NCBI RefSeq assembly: GCF_052324685.1
Contig: NC_135224.1
Location: 22,087,451 to 22,151,450 of the forward strand
Source of the DNA: Brachyhypopomus gauderio
Lineage: Eukaryota; Chordata; Actinopteri; Gymnotiformes; Hypopomidae
DNA length: 64,000 nucleotides
Direction of reading: 5' to 3'
Position 1 is the stretch's first letter, and every line of letters starts with the position of its first letter. Made by a program: the position numbers and the translations under genes. Positions 1 through 10,720 of this stretch are shown here, one piece after another. The notes under the pieces are model-generated. The model was not told the origin of the DNA, ran no database searches, and worked only from the letters and a program-made list of their open reading frames with translations.

Positions 1-309
1 TGACCAACCTAAAACAACATAAAGGAATGGTAAGTTGCACTACAGATAGCTGATTTTCTGTGACATCTTCACAAATAAAATGTTTCTGTAGCCTAAATTC
101 AGTATGAAAACTAGAAAACTAATTCCGGTTTCTGAAATAAAATATACAAGATATGCAGTAATCCTGCTGAAGCCACTGACTGATTATGTAGATAATATGA
201 ACAACACCGTCATGACTGGCTCCATCTCCATAGTTGTTTAGATTTTTTTTATTTGATTTTTTCTACCAAGAAAAAAATACTTAACACTTCCTCACAATCA
301 GAGACTCAC

Positions 310-1731
310 CTTCTCAACTTGTCTTCATCCACAGATGATGACACAGCATCTGTGATCAGATGCAAAGCACTTTGTAAGTTGCTCTGGATAAGAGATTAGA
401 TTAGATTCAACTTTATTGTCATTATACATGTACAAGTACAATGCAACGAAATGTAGTTTAGCATCTAACCAGAAGTGCAATAAAGTAGCAAGTGCAAAAT
501 GTACAATATATACAATCTACATAGATTTACAGATTATAGAATTTGGTATATATTATATAAACTATTTTGAAAACAGAATTTGGTGTGAATGTGTTGAGGT
601 TCTTTAGACATAATATAGATGGGTATTTAACAATATAGACATGATATACAGATGGAATAATTACAGGAATATGTATATGTATATTACATGTATGTATAGA
701 ATATAAGAATTATGAATAAAATACAATTTTTACAATGTTGTAAAAGGTGCATCAAGTACAGAGTCTGCTAAATGCCGTAAATGTAAACGTTTCCTTTAAA
801 ATCCCATTAATAAGTTCCATAATTTAACAATAACATGTAAAAGACACTGAATTAAGAGTTACATAAGTGTCAAATCATTACCTGCATGTTGGACGGGCTT
901 ATGCGTCTTTTTAAGAACCATGAATAATGCCACCACCACCATCACCACACCAACCCCAAATAGGATTGTAGCTATTACAGAATAAGAGGTTTGCTTTCCA
1001 CATTCAGCATCAGTAGAACAGGTTCCTGGCTTTTTTTTCTACAAGACCAAAATCTTCACATCTGTCAGAGTGAAATCAAAAGTATAATGAAATAATATTG
1101 AATACAAATTGTATGCAGTATAACCGAGATTTCTGCCTGCACTCTTTCCGAAATCATTGATGAGATCAGTTTACACTACAAGCTGCAACTCTGATGATCC
1201 TGTTTCTCTCTTCACTCATTACTGTATTTACACTGTAGTTGTAGTCCTCTATATCATACAGTCCTTGAACACCCAGCATACCATAGCTCTAAACTACTCA
1301 GCACTGGAAAATTCACAACTGATCACTGTAATAATTCAGTGACAGTAGACAAGTGAACTCACTTTGAATGTGGCTGACAGGTTTGAAGAGAGCCATTTGA
1401 GTAGGTACCAGCAGTACACACATCACATACAGTGTCTTTAAGGGCTGTACCTGCAAAAACACACACGCAACAGGTCTATTGGCTCAGAGTGAAAAATGTG
1501 GCAGCTCTTATTACCCAGTAAATTAAAAAGTGCCACAGTATGACTGAGAGTTTACAGCAGGTACATTACACCAACGTTCCTGCTGTATGTAGTGTCCAGG
1601 GCTGCATGCCGTGTGCTTCTCTGCTTGTGTACAGCTGCCCCCGACTTGTTCAGTACAGTAGTGACTCTCCAGTGGCTCACAAACTGTATCTGACGTCCGT
1701 GTGCATTGTGTCTTTACTCTTACACCAGATC
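310..1731 (-). CDS. TNF receptor superfamily member (TNFRSF14/CD40-like), 3' part of gene
   Basis: Four exons read on the minus strand: 1576-1731, 1363-1450, 882-1038 and 310-349. Their splice phases are compatible. The first two carry cysteine-rich receptor repeats with family-typical pieces such as QCTRTSDTVCEPLESHYC and DTVCDVCTAGTYSNGS. The third carries the last cysteines, then a hydrophobic transmembrane stretch (around ILFGVGVVMVVVALFMV) followed by basic KKTHK. The fourth is a short cytoplasmic exon ending at a GTGAGT donor. Family knowledge: such proteins are type I cell-surface receptors for TNF-family ligands in immune signalling. The signal peptide and first repeat were not found to the right, where a hAT element starts at 1866, and the C-terminus lies left of the window. 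The donor at 1575 (GTTGGT) is weak. TNFRSF14-like is the best guess; another fish TNFRSF member is possible. Confidence 0.75.
350..800. repeat. Nested interspersed repeats in an intron
   Basis: A common fish repeat motif (GCTCTGGATAAGAG then TCTGCTAAATGCCGTAAATG) is split at about 394. A second AT-rich repeat of about 365 bp is inserted, starting with TTTATTGTCATTATACATG and ending near 759. The 4-bp AGAG flanks both sides (391-394 and 760-763). Both lie in an intron of the TNF-receptor gene. Family names are not assigned. Confidence 0.5.
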
Positions 1732-1865
1732 CTGGGGAAACACACACAACATTGCTCACATAAAACACCATAACACAGTCTGACTCCATTATCAGTGTGT
1801 GATGTTCATACATGCAGCCCTAATCCTGTATTTGGCTTGTTGACGCAGCTCTAGTTAGTGATGCG

Positions 1866-3141
1866 CAGTGTTGGGAACGTTACTTTAAAAAAGTAATTAG
1901 TTATAGTTACTCACTACTTGTTCAAGACTCGTTACAAGACTGGTGAAGTGAATAGCTAGCACAGTGTACGCTTTCAATGGCTACCGGATGTCAACAACCA
2001 TCCTAACCTTTTAGCGGAAATTACGTCACTTAACAGCGTGCACATAGGCCATTGTCCCCTGATTGTCCTCATGTATTATTGTTTGTGTGTATTTGTAACT
2101 TTCCATATTCCCCAGTAATTGTTCTAGGTAAAGACACTCTTGAACAGTAGAAGCAAGTGCCATATACTCTGCTTCGCATGTGGAAAGTGCAACAGTAGGT
2201 TGCTTCTTCGTCTTCCATGAAATAAGTGCGCTGTTCTCACTTAGGCTCACACAGTATCCTGTTGTACTGCGGCGATCACTGGATTACTAACTAATAATTT
2301 AGTTACTAGTAACTAAATTATAATAAAAGTAACTCGTTACCAGGGAAAGTAACTATTTGCGTTACAGTTAAAAAAAAGTTATATGCCGATGAATAAGGAT
2401 TTTTTTTTTTAAAAGCAGTTTTCACAGTCAGTTGAAATGAGTAGATCAGAAAGGTGTTTAACTTTTGATATTTATTGCACATCCACAGACCAGTGCAGGA
2501 TAAAATCCTTTAAAATCCCAAATCTTTGTAAAAAAAAAAAAAAAAAAGCAAAAGTAAACAGTTACACTATATAAAGTGCATTTACATCTATCAAATTAAA
2601 TTAAATTCTCTCAACCTGAGACAACTGGTTTGTTCACAACAGAAGTAAACTTAACAATAAAACCTCTATCCTTAATTAAATAAATCAAATACCCAGTCTG
2701 GTAGACATTCAGGAACTTCAAGTACTTTCTTAAATAATGTTTATATCGCCACCTTGAAAATGCAAATTTTTCTTCGGCTTGTTCCTGACTCGCCATTTCA
2801 GCCTCTTCTCCGTTTGTGTCGCGTGTCTCTCCTGTCACTGGCGTGCTTCGGCGCGCGTGTAAAAACACTGGCTCTGATTCGCTTACTGACTTCTTAAGTT
2901 AAACAGGTGTTACACCGAGAACTGTGACCTATCGAGATCTGTTACTCCTCACTAGCCTGGACAGCGGTCCGCTCGGATTACTGTTAGTATATCAATATAT
3001 AGTAACGCACCGCTTTTAATGACCAGTAACTTCAACGGCGTTGTAACGACACAAAAAGTAATTAATTATATTATCCCGTTACTGACAAAATGACGCCGTT
3101 ACCTAACGCCGTTATTTTTAACGGCGTTATTCGCAACACTG
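1866..3141. mobile_element. Non-autonomous hAT-type transposon with perfect 8-bp target duplication
   Basis: Ends are CAGTGTTGGGAACGTTAC on the left and the reverse complement of CAGTGTTGCGAATAACG on the right. They are flanked by identical GTGATGCG at 1858-1865 and 3142-3149. TIRs starting CAG and an 8-bp duplication are hAT hallmarks. A short minus-strand frame at 2611-2868 may be a decayed coding remnant. The element contains an unrelated 355-bp copia-derived patch at 1928-2282. Confidence 0.85.
1928..2282 (-). mobile_element. Ty1/copia RNase H fragment patched into a hAT element
   Basis: Encodes on the minus strand the end of a copia RNase H domain (motifs LSENSALISWKTKKQ, LSTCEAEYMAL, EDNQGT), followed by about 110 bp that is not copia coding sequence. 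The whole patch matches 10623-10977 base for base as far as I can read, over 355 bp. It has no LTR, TIR or duplication of its own. Confidence 0.8.
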
Positions 3142-3185
3142 GTGATGCGCGGATCGATACTGAAATATCCATTCCATCCATACCA

Positions 3186-4243
3186 GGGCCCGTATTTATC
3201 AAACTTCTTAGAATTACTCCTAAGAATGCTGCTAAGAATTGACTTATGTCTAAAATAATTATTAGTTAAAAGCTGAGACTAAAAGTTAGTTATCAAGCCT
3301 CTCAGTCTCACTTTAAGCGAAGTGTAGGAGCAATTCTTAAGTGTCAGTCTCAGAGCTGATTTACGACATCTGGCTGTGCCGCAAAGCTGATCCTGGATGA
3401 CGTCGTTTCAAAACCCCCTGCAAGAACCAATCACTGGATCGGATTTCATGTTCAATAACATTTCCTGTGAAATGTCAAGATAAAATTCAGAAAATGTTGA
3501 CATAACTTCACATTTAACTTAATAATATTGCAATCATTATTCAATTCATCATTAATGAAATTCTAAAACATATCTCAAATACAAGGTTTTTATCATTTAT
3601 TTAGAGTTGCACACAAACACTGATATGCTAATTGTCACTTCAATTATTGCATCAGTCAGTAATAAAGAAGCTGCTCGTGCTCCCGACCCTGCTGGCTTGA
3701 GCGCAGATTCTCCATCTGCCCCTCCCTCTCTGACAGCGCTTCCAAACACCTCCAGTCATGAATGGCCGGAGGAAGAGTGGGCGTCTGAAGGCAGAGGACT
3801 CACTCACAAGTGACATACAAGAACTGACAAGGCAGACGTCAAAGCTTAAAATTACAAGTATTAAAATCGCAGCATGAATATTACACTCTTGCACAAAAAA
3901 AAATGAAAAGAAGAACAAAAACATGTAAACCCATGCTTATCTTAATGCCTAATTATTGTGCATATTTATGTGCATTTTTATATATCTATAAAATTGAAAT
4001 GTGTGAAGGTTCGCATGCGTCTCTGTCTTCTCAGTGCCATCTCAGCCCCCTAGTGGCAACTCTTAACAACTTATGAGTCCTCTGGAGCAGTCTTAACTTT
4101 TCGGGAGAGTAAGAGTAATTCTTATACTTGAGAGTTTTGATAACTGGCACTTACACTTAACTCTGTGAGTAGGAGCAAATCTAAGAATTTTTCAGCACTT
4201 TAGTCCAAAATTCCACTCTAAGAAGTTTGATAAATACGGGCCC
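3186..4243. mobile_element. GGGCCC-ended DNA transposon, copy 1 (PIF/Harbinger-like, non-autonomous)
   Basis: Left end GGGCCCGTATTTATCAAACT, right end reading TTGATAAATACGGGCCC: inverted terminal repeats. The interior matches copy 2 immediately to the right over most of its length. A short plus-strand frame near 3667-3810 is shared in part with copy 2. No clear target duplication was found because the terminal GGGCCC is itself palindromic. The Harbinger assignment rests on a weak Myb/SANT-like coding remnant in copy 2; Kolobok or another superfamily remains possible. Confidence 0.65.
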
Positions 4244-5562
4244 TAAGAATTACTCCTAAGAATGCTGCTAAGAATTGACTTATGTCTAAAATAATTCTTA
4301 GTTAAAAGCTGAGACTAAAAGTTAGTTATCAAGCCGCTCAGTCTCACTTTAAGCGAAGTGTAGGAGTAATTCTTAAGCGTCAGTCTCAGAGCTGATTTAC
4401 GACACCTGGCTGTGCCGCAAAGCTGATCCTGGATGACGTCGTTTCAAAACCCCCTGCAAGAATCTCATGTTCAATAATATTTCCTGAGAAATGTCAAGAT
4501 AAAATTCAGAAAATGTTGAAATACCTTCACATTTAACTTAATAATGTGGTAGTCATAATTTTTGTGAAATTTCACAGCGTGTTTACATAGTTAATAAATA
4601 ATCCATTAAAAAAATATTTCATATCTACCTTTAAGTATGTGACATGCACTGGTATGTATAATTTTCCCTTCTTTCTTTTGTTATTCATATATTTTCTCAG
4701 ATTTATTTTGGATACTGCATACATTCTAACCGAATCACATTCAGGCAGAGGACCACCGGGCAAGCCTCTTAGCGCATTTTGTGAGGTGGTGCAGCGTATC
4801 ATGGGGGGAGACGCGGTGCGGTGCGGTGATCTGTGGAGTGGAGGGGGGTTAGGATCCTGCATTAATGAAATTCTAAAACATATCTCAAAGACAAAGTTTT
4901 TTATCATTTATTTAGATTTGCACACAAACACTGTGATGCTAATTGTCACTTCAAAATTATTGCATCCGTCAGTAATAAAGAAGCTGCTGGTGCTCCCGAC
5001 CCTGCTGGCTTGAGCGCAGATTCTCCATCTACCCCTCCCTCTCTGACAGCGCTTCCAAACACCTCCAGTCATGAATGGCCGAAGGAAAAATGAGCGTCTG
5101 AAGGAAGTCTGGCAGAGGACTCACTCCCAAATGACATACAATAACTGACAAGGCAGACGTCAAAGCTTAAAATTAAAGTATTAAAATCGCAGCATGAATA
5201 TTACACTCTTGCACAAAAAAAATGAAAGGAAGAAAAAAAAATTGTATCCATGCTTATCTTAATGCCTAATTATTGTGCATATTTGTGCATTGTGCATATT
5301 TATGTGCATATTTATATATCTATAAAATTTTTATGTGTACCTAAAATGAAGGTTCGCACGCGTCTCTGTCTTCTCAGTGCCATCTCAGCCCCCTAGTCCT
5401 CTGGAGCAGTCTTAACTTTTCGGGAGAGTAAGAGTAATTCTTATACTTGAGAGTTTTGATAACAGACACTTACAATTAACTCTGTGAGTAGGAGCAAATC
5501 TAAGAATTTTTCAGCACTTAAGTCCAAAATTCCACTCTAAGAAGTTTGATAAATACGGGCCC
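4238..5562. mobile_element. GGGCCC-ended DNA transposon, copy 2, head-to-tail with copy 1
   Basis: Same family and orientation as copy 1, sharing the GGGCCC at 4238-4243. Its left terminal repeat lacks about 20 bp (GGGCCC is followed directly by TAAGAATTACTCC). About 300 bp absent from copy 1 lies around 4540-4860. This encodes a plus-strand piece with GRGPPGKPLSAF and VVQRIMGG, reminiscent of the Gly/Pro-rich tail of Myb/SANT-like proteins made by Harbinger elements. The right end is a full inverted terminal repeat. Confidence 0.65.
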
Positions 5563-6395
5563 AGGTCTTTATGTTCTAAAATTGATTTTCAAATAAAAAA
5601 TATTTTTTTTTTAATTATTTTATTTAAAACTTTTGATACTTCAGTCATTTGAGGTTATGCAAAGCACTAACAGGAACACTGTGGAAGTAACTAAAATATT
5701 GAGATCTTGTCTAAATGATATGCGGTTGGTGGGAACTACTTTTTCTTCCGCCTGGGTCAGTGCATAATGCGTAAGTACTGCGGCACGCTCACACACACAG
5801 ACGCTCACTCAGTGTACTAGGGCGCTGTACGTACGCAAGACGCAAGAGAAGTCATGTGTGGAGCTATTTCAGCCCCACAATACATTACTATTTTGCATAA
5901 TGAGGCTACTAAACCAATCAGCTTGAAGTCGCCATATTACGCCCTCTGACGTTTCTAGGAAGTAAACATGAAACTAACGAGCTAACTGTGATGCCCGCTG
6001 TTCGTTTACAGAGGGCCACGCAGTTATAATTCAGCTCAATACCAGTTTCAAATGACAGCTAAATTGACTAATCATATCTTCCGTCTTAATGGGCGAGCTT
6101 AACTGTAGCCCGCTGTGGCGACGCTAGCTGTCGTTAGCGTACCACCGTTAGATAGTTTCCACTCGCGTTGTTTACATATTCCGCTCCCGAGGAACACGGA
6201 GCTGTGAACCTTATTTTGTTGGAACCTTATTTTTGCTTATCTAGTACATATGTTATTGGTTTATTGGGTTTCTAAAGCTGTAATGTCGTCTCAATTTTTA
6301 TTATTTATTATTTTTTAATGGCTTAGGTACACGCACCACTTCGTCGTTTGGTGTAAGGATGGTACCATATTTCCGGTTGGTATGCGGAAGTGCAG
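5563..6395. other. Intergenic stretch upstream of the nuclease gene
   Basis: No coding region recognised. It should contain the left terminus and promoter of the ISL2EU-type element, but I could not define terminal repeats. The final 100 bp are AT-rich and run into the first coding exon. Confidence 0.4.
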
Positions 6396-9117
6396 ATGTT
6401 TATGGCCGAGTCTATGAAATTCACAAGGTGCCTGTTGGAGTTACCGAAGTTTACCGTCAACGATGTGCGTCGTATTGTCAGAGCATCAAGTACAACGCCA
6501 CAGAGTACACTTGAAAAGGGTTTCAAGTTCTACGTTTCATCCTACCTCTGCAATTTTGAAGGTAAGTGGCTGACGCTAGTTAGCTAGCTAGCCTGAGGTG
6601 GCAGTCTAATGAAGTGATGTTGTTTTTAGTAACGAACCGACCTGTCCTAGTACTAGAAATGCCTTTTAAAAACATGTTTGTATTTCTGATGGAAGTATCA
6701 GGCAAAAGTAAGGCTAACGAGATAACAGTGAGGGCTCACTGCTACAGATCTATGAAGAAAACAGATACGCCACACCAGCTGAGAGTAGGACTGGTTAAAA
6801 TGACACGAGTTCTGTTCAGTGTCACGTTCAAAGTTCTGTTGAACAAGTTCAAAAGTTAGTTCAACACAAGTTCAATCTTTTATCCTTGCTCTTACTTCAC
6901 GTAAGCTGTGATAGCCATAGGCATTGGTTTTCAAAGCTTACAATGGTAGCCAAATGCAGAGTAGCTGAGTGGGAATCATTAGCAGTCTGTTTTGCCTATA
7001 GTAAACAAATGGGAGTTTATTTTACAGTTCGAGCTATTGTTATCTACCTCTATGACTCAAAAGCAGAATATAGTCCACCTCAGCTATTCTTCAAACTGCA
7101 TTTTCTAAAATCTGTCAATCTGTCTTTCAAATCTTTTATCTTAACTTCTTTATTAACATATGGCTTCAACACTTACACCTATTAACATATTCTGATAACA
7201 CTCTTCAAGAAGCAGTTGAAGTAAAACCTGCACTGTTCTGTTGTTGGTGGTGGAAACAACAAAATAATATAAATATAAGTAGGCCTGTTTCACTCCTATG
7301 TGTAAGCATTTCATCTGGAGTGAAAATGAAGTTTAAATCTAAAATATATTTACTTTATAGTTGCTCAGTGAACTAGTAGATTGAACCATGCACAACACTG
7401 TAGAATAGAAAGACAGTATAGCCAAGTGTTTTAAGAGTGGTGCAAAACAGCACAAACGTTACATGAGACAATAGACAAGTGACATTCACCACTAACAACA
7501 TGATGGGACAGATACTGCGCCTATTGACATTGCTGAAGTCTTCTTTTCAAGATATTAAATTTTGCCTCTTGTGTATTTCAGAGGACATTACGTGATTCAA
7601 TGCCAGTTGTGCTCATTAACAGCAACTGCTCTTGTGTTGCTGGTTGCGGAATCTGCAACCACTTGGTTTTTTGCATTGCTTTTCCAGACTGCTCATTATT
7701 CTGAATCTGGCATGTCTGTCGTGCCTCCTGTCCTTTCATGCACACAGACAGAACAGAAGTGGCATAAACCACCAACAATGGTTTGTCTTATTTCATTATT
7801 TAATGTTAGTTAATGTATCACAGTCACTTTACTAACACCATCTTTTAAATTAATAGGGGGTGAAGCCTGGACCCGTGGATGCCATGGTTGTCCTAAAGCC
7901 AAAACCAGGTGCTACTACAGCCAGTGGAGTTAGGTATGTAGTACCAAGTTTAATAGGCAGATTACAGTGTGTGGTAAAAAAAATAAATGCTTTTGATAAT
8001 CTGATAAGACCCTGTTCTCTTCAAAATTTAATTTAGCCTCGTTGTACTTCAGATGACATGTGATATGTGATTCACAATCAGTTGTGCTGGTGAACAGATT
8101 ACAATGTGTAATAATAAATGTTATTCACTCTTCTTTTATTTCAGAAGTACACTTTTCAAGGGCTACAGCGGTGAGCTCCCACACCGGGCCACCCTCAATC
8201 CTGGACCAGTCTACGCTGGAATGAAAGCAGATTCTCTTCCACTCATCTGCACAATGAACATCTCGCCTGACAAGCCACTTGTGGACTCCATCTTTGGGAA
8301 GGTACAAGTTGGCAGTGTACTGTCCTATCAACAACCACCACCTCCATCTGACAGTGTTGTCATACATGAGGATGCACCCCCATTCCCGAGTCTGCCACTA
8401 GAATGTTACCATCTAAGCCCACCTGAATATTCATTTGTGCCAACACACCAAGAACAGCTACACCTAAGCTCACTTTCTGTGACCTTGTCACAGTCACACC
8501 TTATTGAGGAGGCAACAAGATCCCAAAGTGCTACACCTGAGTGTCATTCACTTAGGAGAGAAAGAGTGACTGCCTCACATTTCAGAGAGGTGAGCCACGT
8601 TAGAGGTCCAGGTGCTGCAGAAAGCCTGGCAGAAAGGATAATCCGAGGGACACGACAAACAGCACATGTGAAGAGGGGACTTGAAATGGAAACGGGGGCC
8701 TTAAAGGACTATGCAGTTCTGAAAAACTTGACCAAGTGTGGGCTAGTGATTCATCCAGATGCATCTTGGCTGGGTGCATCACCTGATGGACTTGTATATG
8801 ACCCACTTGAGCATCCATCATTTGGGCTTGTTGAAATTAAGTGCCCAAATGCACAAAGCTATGTAGACTGCAAATTCCTCAAAGTGGCACAAGGCCTACA
8901 CAGATTGAAGGAGAGCCATTGTTATTATTGGCAAATCCAGGACCAGTTATTGATTACTGGTATGCAGTGGTGTGATTTAGTTATCTGTGCCCATGATGAT
9001 ATTTTTGTGCAGCGAGTTTACAGAGATAGCAGTGTATTAGAAGAGGTGAAAAGGAGGTGTGACATGTTTTTCTTTAACACTTACATGCCAAAATACCTCT
9101 CTATGCCCAAGCAATAG
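6396..9117 (+). CDS. SWIM zinc-finger / YqaJ-type nuclease of an ISL2EU-like transposon
   Basis: Five exons inferred: 6396-6562, 6702-~6795, 7582-7780, 7857-7933 and 8145-9117, with good donors and acceptors except the end of exon 2. Exon 1 has LPKFTVNDVRRIVRASS and exon 2 VRAHCYRSMKKTDTPHQL, both typical of the family. Exon 3 has a SWIM-type CxCx6CxH motif (CSCVAGCGICNH). The last exon carries the YqaJ core: GLEMETGALKDYA, LGASPDGLV, LVEIKCPNA and YYWQIQDQL, supplying the acidic, ExK and QxQ residues. YqaJ/lambda-exonuclease-fold proteins cut DNA; the role in transposition is inferred. A T6 run at 7667-7672 puts the two halves of exon 3 in different frames, by a real or sequencing indel. ATG at 6396 was chosen; a GTG lies at 6390. 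Confidence 0.75.
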
Positions 9118-9251
9118 AAAATCATAATGAAGACATGAACTCATAAACAATTAAAACAATTTCAATTTATTCTGTCAATTGTATTACTTTTGTATTCATT
9201 AAATTTTTTTACAAATACAGTAAAAGTTAAGAAATACATAATGTTGTATTG

Positions 9252-9288
9252 TGGGATAGCCCCTCATGCGCCATGAGGGGCTATCCCA
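9252..9288. repeat. Perfect 17-bp inverted repeat with 3-bp spacer
   Basis: Arms TGGGATAGCCCCTCATG (9252-9268) and its exact reverse complement (9272-9288) flank CGC. The right arm is transposase coding sequence (GIAPHG on the minus strand). The left arm is an inverted copy exactly where the transposase reading frame breaks off. Confidence 0.9.
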
Positions 9289-10560
9289 ATCAACCCTTTG
9301 AATGTACAGTGTGATTTATAAGTGGAAAACACTTCACTCTGGAGGAGAAGGGAATTTGGAGTTTGACATCTCAGTTCTGTGCAATCAAAAATTATTTGAG
9401 TGTCAGCGTAGTCCTGAAACACATCTGGGAGGTGAGTTTTCACAGTGTCCACATCTAACCAAATAGAAACAGCTCCCAATACAGTATAAAGGAAGTTGGC
9501 CCAGATGATAATAATACGACTAACAGTTGACCGATGTATTCTAAATCTGTGGGCCAAATCCTTTTGCATCAGTCCCAATGACAGGTAGTTCATGAAGAGC
9601 AAAAACTCATCAATTGGTTGAAGAACCTGGGGAAAAAATACATTATCCTATTGTCATATTCCATTATGACTATTAAAACTTCTTTTGATGTAAAGATTAA
9701 TTTGAAAATGATGACATAACATGCTTTGTATGGACAACACGAAAACATTTACCGTTGCACTGGCAGAGTGAGGGACCTGATCAGTCTTCTCAACAGTCTG
9801 TGCTCTTGTAACCCGTATGATGTTGTGGGTGGCTGGCTCTATTTGCTTCCAAAAGCCCATCAGGTGGGCATGGCTTGCAAATCTGTGGAATATAAAAGTT
9901 ATATATAAAGTGATATAATGGCTAATTCATTCACAATGTATTTCAGACACAAGAGAAGGCCCATCCGTATACTGTGTCCTGCCATATTTTTTATTTACCT
10001 GGTAAAGAATCGTATGCCGTCATCAGAGGCAGAAAACCGCTCCAAACAGAACTTGCTGCTGACAGTTAAGTCTTCGATTTGTTTTCGGAGCCTTGGTATC
10101 TCCTCGCGCAGCAGGCTCATTACTGACGCAGTAGTCATGTTCATGACACGGTAAGGGGTCATCATCATCATGGTCAGTCTGCATCTCTGTTAGATCAGTG
10201 TTGGGTGGACGCTCTGTTCTTTCCCATACTCCAGGTCGTGGAGTTGGAATAGTATAGTTATTCCATTGAAATAGCACAGGAAAAGCTCCAGGTCGCAGTC
10301 GTCGTCGTCCTGCAGGAGTGGGAGGTTCGAGCAGCGATAAAATGTCGCAAACACACTCGGGAAGTACTCGTGATAATAAAATGATCTCTCCTGATCTTAA
10401 CCACCCATTGTTTCTGCAGTTCTGAGTCCTTTGGAAAGGTGTGGAAGCTCAGGTAGGAATTACACCTTGTCGATGCTGTGCACAATGGTACACAGCAGTG
10501 GTGGTTGGACCTGCTGTCTGTACGTTGTTGAAACGATACTTTTTTTTGTTTAACTGTCAT
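9264..10560 (-). pseudogene. THAP-domain DDE transposase of ISL2EU type, truncated and frameshifted
   Basis: Three exons: 10560-9999, 9882-9753 and 9626-9264, with GT-AG signals and compatible phases at both junctions. Exon 1 begins with a THAP zinc finger: CCVPLC, then VCLRH with C-x2-H spacing. An AFPVLF box follows in another frame, then an acidic linker and a coiled-coil-like stretch (LLREEIPRLRKQIEDL) in a third frame, so at least two frameshifts. Exon 2 has FASHAHLMGFWKQIEP. Exon 3 has the helix-turn-helix (LAHRFRIHRSTVSRIIIIW) and the first catalytic aspartate region (IFDCTELRCQTP). It stops at GIAPHGA, where family members continue with the rest of the DDE core. Pseudogene in this copy; the family cuts and pastes transposon ends in the nucleus. 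Confidence 0.8.
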
Positions 10561-10720
10561 GTTTAGGACACGTAAACGGACAGGAGATGAAGGAAACTTC
10601 CAAGTAAATAACAGTAAATATGCTCGTTACAAGACTGGTGAAGTGAATAGCTAGCACAGTGTACGCTTTCAATGGCTACCGGATGTCAACAACCATCCTA
10701 ACCTTTTAGCGGAAATTACG

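Larger units (their letters stand above)
6396..10560. mobile_element. ISL2EU-type DNA transposon with convergent nuclease and THAP/DDE transposase genes
   Basis: Limits are those of the coding content; outer termini were not resolved. A SWIM/YqaJ nuclease gene on the plus strand (6396-9117) faces a THAP-DDE transposase gene on the minus strand (10560-9264), with 146 bp between the two stop codons. Established knowledge: ISL2EU elements, related to the PIF/Harbinger and bacterial IS5/ISL2 group, carry a transposase plus a YqaJ-type exonuclease. The transposase lacks its C-terminal half and has frameshifts, so this copy is probably dead. The right side is cut by a copia fragment at 10623. Confidence 0.75.

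Noticed and set aside
2611..2868. 85-residue minus-strand open frame as a host gene
   Set aside because: It lies wholly inside the hAT element bounded by GTGATGCG and has no independent homology I can name; at most it is a decayed transposon coding piece.
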